Shown here piece after piece: positions 17,654 through 27,243 of a stretch of DNA of 64,000 nt (within the stretch, counting starts at the first letter, position 1; each line of letters opens with the position of its first letter). Where the stretch lies: positions 1 through 64,000 of the forward strand of contig NZ_JAJUIS010000004.1 of the NCBI RefSeq assembly GCF_029267515.1. The letters run 5' to 3'. The DNA comes from Seleniivibrio woodruffii. GTDB lineage: Bacteria; Chrysiogenota; Deferribacteres; Deferribacterales; Geovibrionaceae. Position numbers and translations under genes: made by a program. The notes under the pieces are model-generated. The model saw only the letters and a list, made by a program, of their open reading frames with translations, made no database searches and had not been told where the DNA came from.

Positions 17654-17668
17654 GAACCGGCTTTTTTT
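17641..17668. terminator. Terminator overlapping the GT9 stop codon
   Basis: AAGCCGGT (17641-17648) pairs with ACCGGCTT (17656-17663), followed by a T run. The last codons and TAA of the GT9 gene lie within it. It separates two convergent genes. Confidence 0.85.
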
Positions 17669-17672
17669 ATAT

Positions 17673-18845
17673 CTACATCATACTTCCGTCACTGCGCATA
17701 TGCGTATCGCGAAGGAAACTGAAACGAACATCCCGTCCGTAAGCGTTGTTTATCTTTGCAACAAGGGGCTTTACAGTCTCTTTGAAAGCCGCCCTCTGCG
17801 CCCTTGGCAGTCTGAGGTTGGGCGATGTAAACGTCAGCGGATTAAGGAATTTACCGCCCTGCTTTATGCGGTAGTCAAGGTGCGGTCCCGAAGATATACC
17901 TGTGGAGCCGACATAGCCTATCACGTCACCCTGTGATATTCTGGAACCTTTTCTTATTTTTGCGAACTTTGAAAGGTGCAGATAAAGTGTCTCATAGCCG
18001 TTCAGGTGGCGTATTTTAACGTAATTGCCGTTGAACTGGTTGTATTCCCTGTTCAGCACAACACCGTCCGCGGTGGCGAGTATGGGAGTGCCGACGGGTG
18101 CGGCATAGTCAACGCCATGGTGGGGAAGGTATTTGTTAAGAACCGGATGAAGTCTTTTTCCTGTGTATGTTGATGAAATCCTTGTGAATTTAAGGGGTGC
18201 TTTAAGGAAGCCTTTTTTAAGTGATTTGCCGTCTGCGTCGTAATATCCTTTAACGCCGTTGTATTCATAGTACAGCGCGCGGAGGAATCTGCCCTGATTC
18301 ACGAAATCGGCGGCAAGGATTTTGCCGTAGCCGATAAACCTGTCCTTGGCAAATTTTTTCTCCACAAGAACCGAAAAGGTGTCACCCTTGCGCAGGGCAT
18401 GGAAAAAATCTATCTCCCACTCATATATGTCAGCCAGCATAAAAGCCAGTTCTATCCCCTCGCCTGCCTTGACCATGGCGTCGGTGAGACTGGATTCCAC
18501 AACACCGTGAGCAATAGCAGTAACAGTATGAACAGGGTGATTAGTTACCTTAATATCAAAATCGTCATTCAGCAGTTTAACGGAAATATCTGTAAGATTA
18601 TCCGGTGAAAGGGTTACAGATGCCGGGCTTATTTTGACGACGGTGCCGATGCGCAGTGTAAAATCCGGCACAAGCCTCTTTATCTCTTTTTCAAGATTAA
18701 GAATGGTTGCGGCGGACAATCTGTCGGAAAATATTGTGAAAAGGCTTTCGCCTGTCTGAATTTTATGTATTTTATCTGAAGCGTTTGCCGAAAAGACAGT
18801 AAAAACGAATAGCGCCGAAACCAGTAAGACCCTACGCAGAGACAT
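17673..18845 (-). CDS. M23-family peptidoglycan endopeptidase with OapA/LysM-like region
   Basis: A 390-residue exported protein. After the signal peptide (MSLRRVLLVSALFVF) comes a LysM/OapA-like region (HKIQTGESLFTIF), a middle Csd3-like domain, and the LytM metallopeptidase domain with zinc ligands in HHGVDYAAP, HL in YLHLSKF, and GPHLDYRI. It probably cuts peptide cross-links in peptidoglycan during growth, as in MepM or Csd3. The start at 18845 follows AGGAGGA; a longer frame upstream lacks one. It is the last gene of a twelve-gene run and overlaps dedA by 14 bases. Confidence 0.9.
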   Translation of the reverse strand: MSLRRVLLVSALFVFTVFSANASDKIHKIQTGESLFTIFSDRLSAATILNLEKEIKRLVPDFTLRIGTVVKISPASVTLSPDNLTDISVKLLNDDFDIKVTNHPVHTVTAIAHGVVESSLTDAMVKAGEGIELAFMLADIYEWEIDFFHALRKGDTFSVLVEKKFAKDRFIGYGKILAADFVNQGRFLRALYYEYNGVKGYYDADGKSLKKGFLKAPLKFTRISSTYTGKRLHPVLNKYLPHHGVDYAAPVGTPILATADGVVLNREYNQFNGNYVKIRHLNGYETLYLHLSKFAKIRKGSRISQGDVIGYVGSTGISSGPHLDYRIKQGGKFLNPLTFTSPNLRLPRAQRAAFKETVKPLVAKINNAYGRDVRFSFLRDTHMRSDGSMM

Positions 18846-19446
18846 TCTTCCTCCTTTTTCTGTGCCAGATGACATACAAAATAACAATAACAGTTAAGAC
18901 ACATAATGTAATTATAGTAATCGGATGTAAATTTGATTTGATTAGCTCAATATTATTTCCGACGAAATATCCGAGGATGGCAAGGATAACAACCCATATT
19001 CCTGCACCGAGTGAGGTGAAAAATATAAATTTGGGCATACTCATGCGGGCAAGTCCCGCAGGGAAGGAGATATATTGTCTGACAGCAGGGATGAGACGAC
19101 CGACGAAGGTGGTTATCTCCCCGTGCACTTTGAAATAGCTCTCCATCTTGTCCAGCCTCTCTACGGGCATAAAAAGATATCTGCCGTATTTGACCAGAAG
19201 CGCTCTGCCCATAAACACTGCAAGGTAATAATTCACCAGCGCGCCGATGATAGAACCTGTGATACCGCTTAAAACAACGAGATAAATATTCATTTTGCCC
19301 TGTGCAGCGAGATATCCGGCGGGCGGAACAACCACTTCGCTGGGGAATGGGACAAATGAACTTTCAAGAGTCATCATAATAACTATTCCGGCATAACCCA
19401 TGTCATGAACGGCATTCAGTACAAACTGTACAAAAGAATCAATCAT
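18832..19446 (-). CDS. DedA-family membrane protein
   Basis: A 204-residue integral membrane protein with the DedA hallmarks ESSFVPFPSEVVVPPAGYLA and GRLIPAVRQYISFPAGLARM. DedA proteins flip or transport lipid carriers such as undecaprenyl phosphate and matter for envelope integrity. The ATG at 19446 lies within the end of recN (AATGATTGA), with GAGGATATGGG as ribosome-binding site. Placement between recN and a cell-wall peptidase is consistent with an envelope function. Confidence 0.9.
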   Translation of the reverse strand: MIDSFVQFVLNAVHDMGYAGIVIMMTLESSFVPFPSEVVVPPAGYLAAQGKMNIYLVVLSGITGSIIGALVNYYLAVFMGRALLVKYGRYLFMPVERLDKMESYFKVHGEITTFVGRLIPAVRQYISFPAGLARMSMPKFIFFTSLGAGIWVVILAILGYFVGNNIELIKSNLHPITIITLCVLTVIVILYVIWHRKRRKNVSA

Positions 19447-21082
19447 TACCCATATCCTCAATCATTTCCTTTGCCTGTGCAACGGCGGACGGGGTATCGT
19501 TCCCCGCTATCATCTGCGCCAGCACGGCAAGTCTTTTATTCCCGTCTATCTCGTTTATCTCTGTTTTTGCAAGTCCTGTGTCCGCCGCCTTTGTGATGTG
19601 CAGATGTTTTCTGCCGGCACAGGCGACAACGGGCAGGTGGGTGATAACTATCACCTGTCTTGCATTCGCCACCTTTTTCAGCTTAACGGCGACCTGTTTT
19701 GCCGTTTTCCCGCTGATTCCGGTGTCGATTTCGTCAAAAACCAGAGTCTGCACCCTGTCTTTTTCGGCGAAAACCTCTTTCATAGCAAGCATGACGCGTG
19801 AAATCTCACCGCCGGAAGCCACTTTCTGTATTGGTCCCGGTTCAAAGCCTTTGTTGGTGCTGATGTGAAACTCCGCTTTCAGCCCTGCGGAAGCATCCAT
19901 ATCCTCCGTATTTTCAAATACCACTTTAAAGACAGAGTTTTTCAATTCAAGTTCATTTAAATTTTCAACTATGGAATTTTCAATGAAGTCTGCTGCTTTC
20001 CGCCTTGCGTCGTTGAGAACTTTCGCTTTTTTGTGCAGTTCTGCGCCTAGGGTTCCAAGCTCCTTTTCCAGTTTGTTCAGACTGTCCTCGGAAAAACCCA
20101 TTTCGTTCAGCCTGCCGCGCACCTTATCCGCAAATGCGTACACGTCCGAAAGCTCCGGTCCGTATTTTTTCATGAGGTTCTGGAGCTTGTATTTTCTGTC
20201 CACAAGCCTGTCCAACTCGTCAGGATCAGCCTCTGCGGCATCGGCAACGGATTCGACGTTCGCCATGATGTCGTTGAGCAGATATGTCAGCTCGGACAAC
20301 TGATCAGCCGCCTTACTGATTGTATCACTGTATTTTGATATACCGCTCAAAGCGGAAGCGGCGGAGGTTATAAGTTCGTATGCGTTAACTTCGCCGTCGC
20401 GGAGAAGTTGCAGAGATTTCGATGAATTATCAAGAATTTTCGTAAGATTGGTCAGGACGTTTATCCTGTCTTCAATCTTTGAATCCTCTTCAGGGTTTAT
20501 CTTCAGTTCGTCAATCTCGCCAAGCTGAAACTCAAGCATATCCTTTTCGCGAAGGAAGAGCTGTCTGTCAGATTTTATCTTCGCAATGCGGGAAACAAGC
20601 TCCCTGTATCTGCCGAAACATTCGGCATAGGCGTCTTTCGGTTCCTGCGGCACAAGGCTGTCTATGAAGCCCATGTGGGTTGCACTGTCTAAAAGCTGCT
20701 GGTGCTCATGCTGACCGTGAATGTCGCAGAAAGACGCAGTAAGCTCGCGCAGTTGTTCAACCGTCGCCATGCGCCCGTTGATGAATATCCTGTTCTTGCC
20801 CGTCTTGTCTATCTCGCGGCGGATGATGATTCCGTCTTCGGTCTCAAACTGTTCAGCAAGTTCCTTAGGCACGTCTGTTGCGCCGAGAAATTCAGCCTCG
20901 ACGGTTATCTTCTTTTCCGGGTCGCGGAAGAGCGTCCTGCTGAACCGCGAACCAAGAACGAGGCTCAATGCGCCTATAAATACCGATTTACCCGCTCCGG
21001 TCTCACCTGTTATGATATTCAGCCCGTCTGTGAACTCAACCGAAACAGCTTCTATCACGGAAAGGTTCTCAACCCTCAGCAT
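19439..21082 (-). CDS. recN: DNA repair protein RecN
   Basis: A 547-residue SMC-like ATPase used in double-strand break repair. Walker A (GETGAGKSVF) is near the N-terminus, then a long coiled coil with a hinge, then the signature SGGEISRVMLAMK and Walker B (TLVFDEIDTGISGKTAK). ATG at 21082 is chosen; a GTG nine bases earlier would overlap the end of nadK. It follows nadK and overlaps dedA by eight bases. Confidence 0.93.
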   Translation of the reverse strand: MLRVENLSVIEAVSVEFTDGLNIITGETGAGKSVFIGALSLVLGSRFSRTLFRDPEKKITVEAEFLGATDVPKELAEQFETEDGIIIRREIDKTGKNRIFINGRMATVEQLRELTASFCDIHGQHEHQQLLDSATHMGFIDSLVPQEPKDAYAECFGRYRELVSRIAKIKSDRQLFLREKDMLEFQLGEIDELKINPEEDSKIEDRINVLTNLTKILDNSSKSLQLLRDGEVNAYELITSAASALSGISKYSDTISKAADQLSELTYLLNDIMANVESVADAAEADPDELDRLVDRKYKLQNLMKKYGPELSDVYAFADKVRGRLNEMGFSEDSLNKLEKELGTLGAELHKKAKVLNDARRKAADFIENSIVENLNELELKNSVFKVVFENTEDMDASAGLKAEFHISTNKGFEPGPIQKVASGGEISRVMLAMKEVFAEKDRVQTLVFDEIDTGISGKTAKQVAVKLKKVANARQVIVITHLPVVACAGRKHLHITKAADTGLAKTEINEIDGNKRLAVLAQMIAGNDTPSAVAQAKEMIEDMGND

Positions 21083-21084
21083 AC

Positions 21085-21945
21085 TCAGCACTGTACACCG
21101 CCCCAGCCGAGCTTTTCGCGTATCAGCGCGTAATAGTTCTTGTCTTTCGGCACGATAAGCTGCGTATATGTGCTCGCTTTCTTCACTGTGATGGTCTTCT
21201 CCGTGTCAAGCTGGCGGTATATCTGCCCGTCATATGTGATTGATACCCGCTCGTTGCCCGTTTTTATGCGTATCTCAACTTCGCTGTCGTCGGAAATGAC
21301 TATAGGTCTGTTGGAAAGCCCCTGCGGGCATATTGGGGTTATTATCATTGATTCAAGACTGGGATGGACGATGGGACCGCCCGCTGCAAGGCTGTATGCG
21401 GTTGAACCTGTCGGTGTCGCAACGATAAGTCCGTCCGCTCTGTATTCGTTCACCAATACTTTGTTGATGTATAATGACATTTCGATGATTCGCGCAACGT
21501 CTGATTTGTTTATCACAAGATCGTTCAGCACGTCGATTTCGAGAACTTTTTCGTCATCTTCAAGAAGATGGGAATGGAGCTTCATCCGTCTTTCCAGCCT
21601 GTAATCGCCGTCCAGAACTGATTTCAGTGAATGGATGGCATCCGAAGCCCTTGTCTCCGTGAGAAAACCAAGCCTGCCAAGGTTTATCCCAAGGATAGGA
21701 GTCTCTTTCATACCAAGTATGCGTACGGCGGAAATCAGAGTTCCGTCGCCGCCAAGGACAATGACAAGATCGGATTTATCTTTTATCTCATTGTCGGTAT
21801 TATATTCTTTCTCGCCCAGCACCTCTGCCGTGCGTTTCTCTTTCAAAATGGTAACGCCGTGCTCTGTCAGAAATGTAATCATTTCCTCAAGAAGCGGGCG
21901 CACACGGTCACCGTGGGGTTTGGCGACTATAGCAATGGTTTTCAT
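21085..21945 (-). CDS. nadK: NAD kinase
   Basis: A 286-residue kinase that phosphorylates NAD to NADP. The motifs VLGGDGTLI, NLGRLGFLTE, NDLVI and PTGSTAYSLAAGGPI are all present in order. It begins inside the end of tlyA (38-base overlap), so the two genes are translationally coupled. Confidence 0.95.
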   Translation of the reverse strand: MKTIAIVAKPHGDRVRPLLEEMITFLTEHGVTILKEKRTAEVLGEKEYNTDNEIKDKSDLVIVLGGDGTLISAVRILGMKETPILGINLGRLGFLTETRASDAIHSLKSVLDGDYRLERRMKLHSHLLEDDEKVLEIDVLNDLVINKSDVARIIEMSLYINKVLVNEYRADGLIVATPTGSTAYSLAAGGPIVHPSLESMIITPICPQGLSNRPIVISDDSEVEIRIKTGNERVSITYDGQIYRQLDTEKTITVKKASTYTQLIVPKDKNYYALIREKLGWGGVQC

Positions 21946-22732
21946 ACACCACCCTGTTGACGATGCGTTCGGTATCCGTTTCGGCTAATTGAACATTGTA
22001 CCGAAAATACACGAGATATTCAATATTTCCTTTGGCGCCTTTTATTGGGGATGTGCACAGCCCGAAAAGACCGAATCCGTTCTCAGCGCCCCATGTAATT
22101 ACCTGCCTTATCACTCTTTCGTGGACAGACCTGTCAAAGACTATCCCACCCCTGCCCACCTCGTTCTTTTCCGCTTCAAACTGGGGTTTGATGAGAAAAA
22201 CTGCCTGCGAATCATCTTTGCAGAACTGCACACATGCGGGGATTATCTTTGAAAGGGAGATGAAAGACACGTCACAGACAAAGACGTCCGCCTTTGTGTT
22301 TACGGTTTCATATGGAATTGTTCTGAAATTTACCGCATCAAGAACAGTGACACGTTCGTCACGCGCCAGACGCGGATCCAACTGTCCTTTACCGGTATCC
22401 ACAGCAAAGACCTTCGCCGCACCAGCTTTAAGGACAACATCGGTGAAACCTCCTGTGGAGGCACCAATATCTATTACAGTCCTACCCTGAAAATCTATCT
22501 GAAATTCGTCCGCCGCCTTCTCAAGTTTCAGTCCGCCGCGGCTGGCAAATTTGTTATGTGCTTTAAGCCTTATAACGCTGTCCGCAGAAAAAAGCTGCCC
22601 CGGCTTGTCCACCCTGTGATCATCCGCCACGACAAGACCCGCCATGACATATCTTACCGCCTCTTCCGTGTTCTCCGCCAGTTCAAGCTGAACCAGAAGT
22701 ATATCGATACGTTCCTTTTTTTGCTTCTGCAT
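21908..22732 (-). CDS. tlyA: TlyA-family rRNA 2'-O-methyltransferase
   Basis: A 274-residue protein with an N-terminal S4 RNA-binding domain (RIDILLVQLELAENTEEA) and an FtsJ/RrmJ-fold methyltransferase domain. The SAM-binding segment is TVIDIGASTGGFTDV. TlyA methylates ribose of cytidines in 16S and/or 23S rRNA; some were first described as hemolysins. It follows dxs by two bases, a common pairing with dxs and nadK. Confidence 0.9.
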   Translation of the reverse strand: MQKQKKERIDILLVQLELAENTEEAVRYVMAGLVVADDHRVDKPGQLFSADSVIRLKAHNKFASRGGLKLEKAADEFQIDFQGRTVIDIGASTGGFTDVVLKAGAAKVFAVDTGKGQLDPRLARDERVTVLDAVNFRTIPYETVNTKADVFVCDVSFISLSKIIPACVQFCKDDSQAVFLIKPQFEAEKNEVGRGGIVFDRSVHERVIRQVITWGAENGFGLFGLCTSPIKGAKGNIEYLVYFRYNVQLAETDTERIVNRVVYENHCYSRQTPR

Positions 22733-22734
22733 TG

Positions 22735-24591
22735 TCAGAGATTTTTGGCGATATTGTCCAGAATACTTTCCGCATCAAGCTGTATGAGTTTTCTGAGGCT
22801 GTTGTGGTCGCCGTGTTCAACAAACAGATCGGGAATTCCGTGCTTGATTATTTTAACGAGTACGCCCTTCTCCATGAGAATATCGGCTATCTCGTCCCCT
22901 GCACCGCCTTTAACGCTGCCCTCTTCAACCGTCACAACCAGTTTCGCGCCGCGCGCCGCATCTGCTGTAATCTCTCTGTCCAGCGGTTTCAGGAAGCGGA
23001 TATTCACGAGCGTTGCGGCTGTGCCCCGCTCTGTAAGTGTCTGGTATACCTTGTAAGCCTCATCGAAGATGTGTCCGGCAGAGTAGATTACAACGTCCTT
23101 TCCGCCGCCGATTATCTCCGGTTTGCCAAGCTCAACAGGCGTAACGGGGATATCGTCGTAACTTCCCGCGCTGCCTCTGGCATAGCGTATGGAAACAGGC
23201 GTTTCCATCTTTTCGGCGATCCTGAGCATCGCTTCAAGCTCATGTCCGTCTTTCGGAAGCATAACTGTGAAATTGGGCACTATGCGCAGGTATGAAATAT
23301 CATATGCGCCATGGTGTGTGGGTCCATCCGCACCAACAAGCCCGCCCCTGTCCAGACAGAGGACAACGGGAAGATTCTGGAGCGCAACATCGTGAATTAT
23401 CTGATCGTATGCCCTCTGGGCAAACGTTGAATAGACTGCTACGAAAGGTTTTATTCCGGAAATAGCCATTCCGGCGGCGAATGTAACCGCGTGCTGCTCG
23501 GCTATACCAACATCGAAAACCCTGTCCGGAAATTTCGATTCCATAAGGTTAAGACCTGTGCCATCCTTCATGGCGGCGCTTATTGCAACTATACGCGGAT
23601 TCTTATCCGCCATGTCAGCCAGAGTCTCGCCAAATATGTCGGTGAAGGATTTTGCACCGCCAAGTTTAACCGACTTTCCGGTGGCGATATCGAACGACGC
23701 AACGCCGTGGAATTTTGAGGGGTTCTGTTCTGCCGGTCCGTATCCGTTGCCCTTGCGGGTCATAACGTGCACAAGAACCGGACCGTCAACGTTCTGGGCG
23801 TTTTCCAGAGCGCGGACAACTTCTTTTATCTTATGCCCCTGAACGGGTCCGACATAGCGAAGTCCAAGCTCCTCGAACAGGATTCCGGGGGTAAAAAATC
23901 CCACCATTCCCTCCTCCATCTTTTTGGCGAGGTGGAGAATGCGGTTGCCCAGAGGCTTTGTGGCAAGGTATTCCTGAACGTCCTTGCGCACCCTTGTATA
24001 GAATTTACCAGTCATCATGTTTGAAAGGTAATGTGAAAATCCGCCTACGTTGGGACTGATGGACATTTCATTGTCGTTCAGCACCACAATCATGTTCTTG
24101 TCCAGATGTCCGAGGTTGTTCAGCGCCTCAAATGCCATTCCGGCAGTCATTGCACCATCGCCGATAACGGAAACCACCTTTCTTTTACGTCCGGTAAGCT
24201 CATCGGCAACGTGCATACCAAGCCCTGCGGATATGGAAGTGCTGGTATGTCCCACGCCGAACGCGTCATATTTTGATTCGGATGGCTTTATGAACCCCGA
24301 TATGCCTTTATACTGGCGCAGGGAGCTGAATCTGTCTTTTCTGTCGGTGAGAATCTTATAGGCGTAAGACTGATGCCCCACGTCCCAGACAATGCGGTCG
24401 TTTTCAGGATCAAATACCTTCATCAGACCGATGGTAAGCTCCACAACGCCAAGGCTGGGAGCAAGGTGCCCGCCTGAAACCGCGCAGGTGTTTATTATTT
24501 TGTCCCGAACGTCCTGTGCAAGTTCTTCAAGCTGTTCATAGCTCAAAACTTTCAGATCGGTCGGCAGGTTCAGTCTGTCAAGCAGTGTCAT
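22735..24591 (-). CDS. dxs: 1-Deoxy-D-xylulose-5-phosphate synthase
   Basis: A 618-residue thiamine-diphosphate enzyme that condenses pyruvate and glyceraldehyde 3-phosphate, the first step of the non-mevalonate isoprenoid pathway. HQSYAYKILTDRKD, the TPP-binding stretch VIGDGAMTAGMAFEALNN and the transketolase segment FVAVYSTFAQRAYDQI are typical. It follows ispA by three bases, so early and middle isoprenoid genes are co-transcribed. Confidence 0.96.
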   Translation of the reverse strand: MTLLDRLNLPTDLKVLSYEQLEELAQDVRDKIINTCAVSGGHLAPSLGVVELTIGLMKVFDPENDRIVWDVGHQSYAYKILTDRKDRFSSLRQYKGISGFIKPSESKYDAFGVGHTSTSISAGLGMHVADELTGRKRKVVSVIGDGAMTAGMAFEALNNLGHLDKNMIVVLNDNEMSISPNVGGFSHYLSNMMTGKFYTRVRKDVQEYLATKPLGNRILHLAKKMEEGMVGFFTPGILFEELGLRYVGPVQGHKIKEVVRALENAQNVDGPVLVHVMTRKGNGYGPAEQNPSKFHGVASFDIATGKSVKLGGAKSFTDIFGETLADMADKNPRIVAISAAMKDGTGLNLMESKFPDRVFDVGIAEQHAVTFAAGMAISGIKPFVAVYSTFAQRAYDQIIHDVALQNLPVVLCLDRGGLVGADGPTHHGAYDISYLRIVPNFTVMLPKDGHELEAMLRIAEKMETPVSIRYARGSAGSYDDIPVTPVELGKPEIIGGGKDVVIYSAGHIFDEAYKVYQTLTERGTAATLVNIRFLKPLDREITADAARGAKLVVTVEEGSVKGGAGDEIADILMEKGVLVKIIKHGIPDLFVEHGDHNSLRKLIQLDAESILDNIAKNL

Positions 24592-24594
24592 ATA

Positions 24595-25494
24595 TCAGTT
24601 CTTTCTCTCAATTATATATTTCGCAATCTCACGGCACGGTTCCGCCGTACTCCCGTACACGGAAATAATTTGCAGAGCCTCTTCAATGAGAAGCTCAGCC
24701 CTGCGGTGTGAATCGTCTATGCCATGAACAGCCGGATAGGTGGCTTTGCCGTTTTCAACGTCGCTGCCCACGTCCTTTCCAAGCTCTTCGGTTGTGGACG
24801 TTATGTCCAATATGTCGTCAACTATTTGAAACGCCAGCCCGATGCGCATCCCGTATTCGTAAAGGCGCTTTTTGTCGTCTTCCGTGCCGAAACCGAGGAT
24901 AGCCCCAAGTTCACAGCTATATGCAAGGAGTCTTGACGTTTTATGGGTGTGGATGAAATCCACAGCAGCAGCGTCGAAGAAGCCTTTTTCCGCTTCCATA
25001 TCGGCTATCTGTCCGCCCACCATACCCTTGTCGCCTGTGGCATCGGCAAGTTTATACGCCGCTTCAAGCATCTGTTCCGGCGTAACGTCGGGGTTCAGCT
25101 CTTTATTGCACATTATCTCGAAAGCCTTTGTAAGAAGCGCGTCTCCGGCAAGAATGGCTGTCGCCTCGCCGAACACCTTATGGTTCGTGGGTTTGCCCCT
25201 GCGGAAGTCGTCGTCGTCCATGGCGGGGAGGTCGTCGTGTATCAGCGAATAGGTGTGGAGCATCTCCACAGCCGACGCGAAAGGAGTTACTTTGTCGAAG
25301 TAGCCCTCGAAAATTCCGTATGCGGAATAGACCAGCGCCGGACGGATACGCTTTCCGCCTGCAAAGAGGCTGTAACGCATTGCCTGCATAAGGTTTTTTG
25401 TATGCGGGTCATGGGGCTGCATATAGCCCTCGAAAAATTCCTCAACCTTGCCGCCCCAGAAACCGAGGTAGCCTTTCATATCAAAGCGGCTCAT
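24595..25494 (-). CDS. ispA: Polyprenyl (farnesyl/geranyl) diphosphate synthase
   Basis: A 299-residue prenyltransferase that builds C15 or C20 isoprenoid diphosphates. The first Asp-rich motif is DDLPAMDDDDFRRG, the second DDILD, and GGKRIRP binds the allylic substrate. ATG at 25494 has GGAGCAGTTTG upstream and lies within the xseB end (14-base overlap). Neighbours xseB and dxs form the standard xseB-ispA-dxs cassette. Confidence 0.93.
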   Translation of the reverse strand: MSRFDMKGYLGFWGGKVEEFFEGYMQPHDPHTKNLMQAMRYSLFAGGKRIRPALVYSAYGIFEGYFDKVTPFASAVEMLHTYSLIHDDLPAMDDDDFRRGKPTNHKVFGEATAILAGDALLTKAFEIMCNKELNPDVTPEQMLEAAYKLADATGDKGMVGGQIADMEAEKGFFDAAAVDFIHTHKTSRLLAYSCELGAILGFGTEDDKKRLYEYGMRIGLAFQIVDDILDITSTTEELGKDVGSDVENGKATYPAVHGIDDSHRRAELLIEEALQIISVYGSTAEPCREIAKYIIERKN

Positions 25495-25708
25495 CAAACT
25501 GCTCCGTTTTTACTTCGTCGCCATCCGCGGAAAGCACGCGGCTGACCTTTGATTCTATGTCGTCAAGCATTTTGCGGCACTCTTTGCCCAGCTTCATGCC
25601 CTCCTGAAACAGCTTGAGGTTTTCCTCAATGTCCACTTCGCCGCTTTCAAGGCGTTCGACAATAACTTCCAGTTTTTTCAGTTTATCTTCAAATTTTTCG
25701 CTGCTCAT
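25481..25708 (-). CDS. xseB: Exonuclease VII small subunit
   Basis: A 75-residue helical protein (FEDKLKKLEVIVERLESG, then LFQEGMKLGKECRKML) that forms exonuclease VII with XseA and degrades single-stranded DNA. It starts with ATG overlapping the bcp TGA stop by one base. The large subunit gene xseA is not in this window. Confidence 0.92.
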   Translation of the reverse strand: MSSEKFEDKLKKLEVIVERLESGEVDIEENLKLFQEGMKLGKECRKMLDDIESKVSRVLSADGDEVKTEQFDEPL

Positions 25709-26172
25709 CAAAGCACACACATCACTTTTTCCGCGTGCCCGTCAACCTTTACGTTGCGGAACGCTTTCTCAAGTTTCCCGTTTTCGTCTATGACAAACGT
25801 AGAGCGGATTATGCCCGTAACGGATTTTCCGTACATCTTTTTTTCGCCGTATGCACCGTATGCCGCGGCAACCGAGCGGTCGGGATCACTTAAAAGGAGG
25901 ATGCCGAGGGATTGTTTCTCTTTGAAATTCAGGTGACTTTTTATGCTGTCGGGGCTTACGCCGACTATGACTGCATTCTTTCCGCCGAACTCATCCTTAA
26001 CCTGTGTAAATGCAACGGCTTCTTTAGTGCAGCCGGATGTATTGTCTTTCGGATAGAAATACAGAACCAGTTTTTTTCCTTTGAATGATGAAAGTGTATA
26101 TGTGTTTCCGTCATCGCCTTCAAGGCTGAAATCAGGAGCCTGCATACCCTCTTCAGGGAGTTTTTCCGCCAT
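25708..26172 (-). CDS. bcp: Thiol peroxidase, Bcp/PrxQ type
   Basis: A 154-residue peroxiredoxin that reduces hydrogen peroxide and organic peroxides at the expense of thioredoxin. The peroxidatic cysteine is in DNTSGCTKEAVAF. The resolving cysteine found five residues later in many Bcp proteins (CTxxxC) is replaced by valine, so it may act as a one-Cys enzyme. ATG at 26172 is preferred, preceded by GGTGGGA. It overlaps rlmN by 20 bases. Confidence 0.9.
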   Translation of the reverse strand: MAEKLPEEGMQAPDFSLEGDDGNTYTLSSFKGKKLVLYFYPKDNTSGCTKEAVAFTQVKDEFGGKNAVIVGVSPDSIKSHLNFKEKQSLGILLLSDPDRSVAAAYGAYGEKKMYGKSVTGIIRSTFVIDENGKLEKAFRNVKVDGHAEKVMCVL

Positions 26173-27229
26173 CTTTCCCACCTTTTTTCGAATAGTTCGC
26201 CCGCAACTGACCGCAGGCGCCGTCGATGTCGCTTCCGAGGCTTTTTCTTATGAAAACGCCTATCCTGTTATTTATCAGATATTGCTGAAACTTTAAAGCA
26301 TCTTTTTGGTCAGGCGCTTTAAACTCCTTTTCAGCTCCCGCGTTGTACAATATAAGATTTACCTTGAGCCTATCAAGCCCTTTAAGAAGTTTCGCAAGAT
26401 TCTGTGCATCCTCGATGGTATCGTTGACCCCTTTCAGAAGGACGTATTCGATGGTCACGCTTTTGCGCTTCTGAATGGGCAGTTCTTTAAGGGTTTTGAC
26501 CAGCTCTGCGAGTGGAAATTTATTGGATATGGGCATGATGCCCTTTCTCTTTTCCTGAGTGGATGCGTTTATTGACACCGCAAGGTTTACAGGTGTGTCT
26601 ATGGAGAACAGTCTTTTTATGCTGTCCGTAACTCCGCAGGTGGAAACTGTTATCTTTCTGTGGGAAAATCCGTATCCGTTGTCGTCCAGAAGCACCTTGA
26701 GCGCCTCAAGTACGTTCTCTATGTTATCCAGCGGCTCGCCCATCCCCATAAAGACAAGATTGGTGAGCTTTTCATCCTGCTCAGAAAGTATTTCGTTCAG
26801 GCGTTTCACCTGTTTCAGTATCTCTCCGACGGTGAGGTTTCGTTTAAGCCCCATTGAAGCCGTGGAACAGAAGGTGCACCCCATGCGGCAGCCCACCTGT
26901 GAAGAGATGCAGGCGGTGTAGCGTTTGCCGTCGTTAAGGATGACCGATTCGATGTGTTCGCCGTCTTCCAGCCTGAAAAGCACCTTAACGGAGCCGTCCA
27001 GTTCCGAACGCTGAGCCTTTACAAGCTCCATCACGGTGAAAGCGGCGACTTCGCCAAGTTTCTGACGGATAACCGCGGAAAGATCTGTCATTTCGGCAAC
27101 GTTTTCGCTGCCTCTGTTGTGTATCCACTTATAAATCTGGTCGCCGCGGAACTTTTCAAAGCCCATGGACACGGCAAAATCTTTAAGTCCTTCCAGACAG
27201 TGGGAATCGATATAGAATTTTTCGGTCAA
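26153..27229 (-). CDS. rlmN: Dual-specificity RNA methyltransferase RlmN
   Basis: A 358-residue radical-SAM enzyme that makes 2-methyladenosine at position 2503 of 23S rRNA and 37 of some tRNAs. The cluster motif is CRMGCTFCSTASMGL (CxxxCxxC), and the second catalytic cysteine lies in DGACGQLRA near the C-terminus. It lies 14 bases after the STAS gene. Confidence 0.94.
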   Translation of the reverse strand: MTEKFYIDSHCLEGLKDFAVSMGFEKFRGDQIYKWIHNRGSENVAEMTDLSAVIRQKLGEVAAFTVMELVKAQRSELDGSVKVLFRLEDGEHIESVILNDGKRYTACISSQVGCRMGCTFCSTASMGLKRNLTVGEILKQVKRLNEILSEQDEKLTNLVFMGMGEPLDNIENVLEALKVLLDDNGYGFSHRKITVSTCGVTDSIKRLFSIDTPVNLAVSINASTQEKRKGIMPISNKFPLAELVKTLKELPIQKRKSVTIEYVLLKGVNDTIEDAQNLAKLLKGLDRLKVNLILYNAGAEKEFKAPDQKDALKFQQYLINNRIGVFIRKSLGSDIDGACGQLRANYSKKGGKDGGKTP

Positions 27230-27243
27230 GATATACCTTTTTT

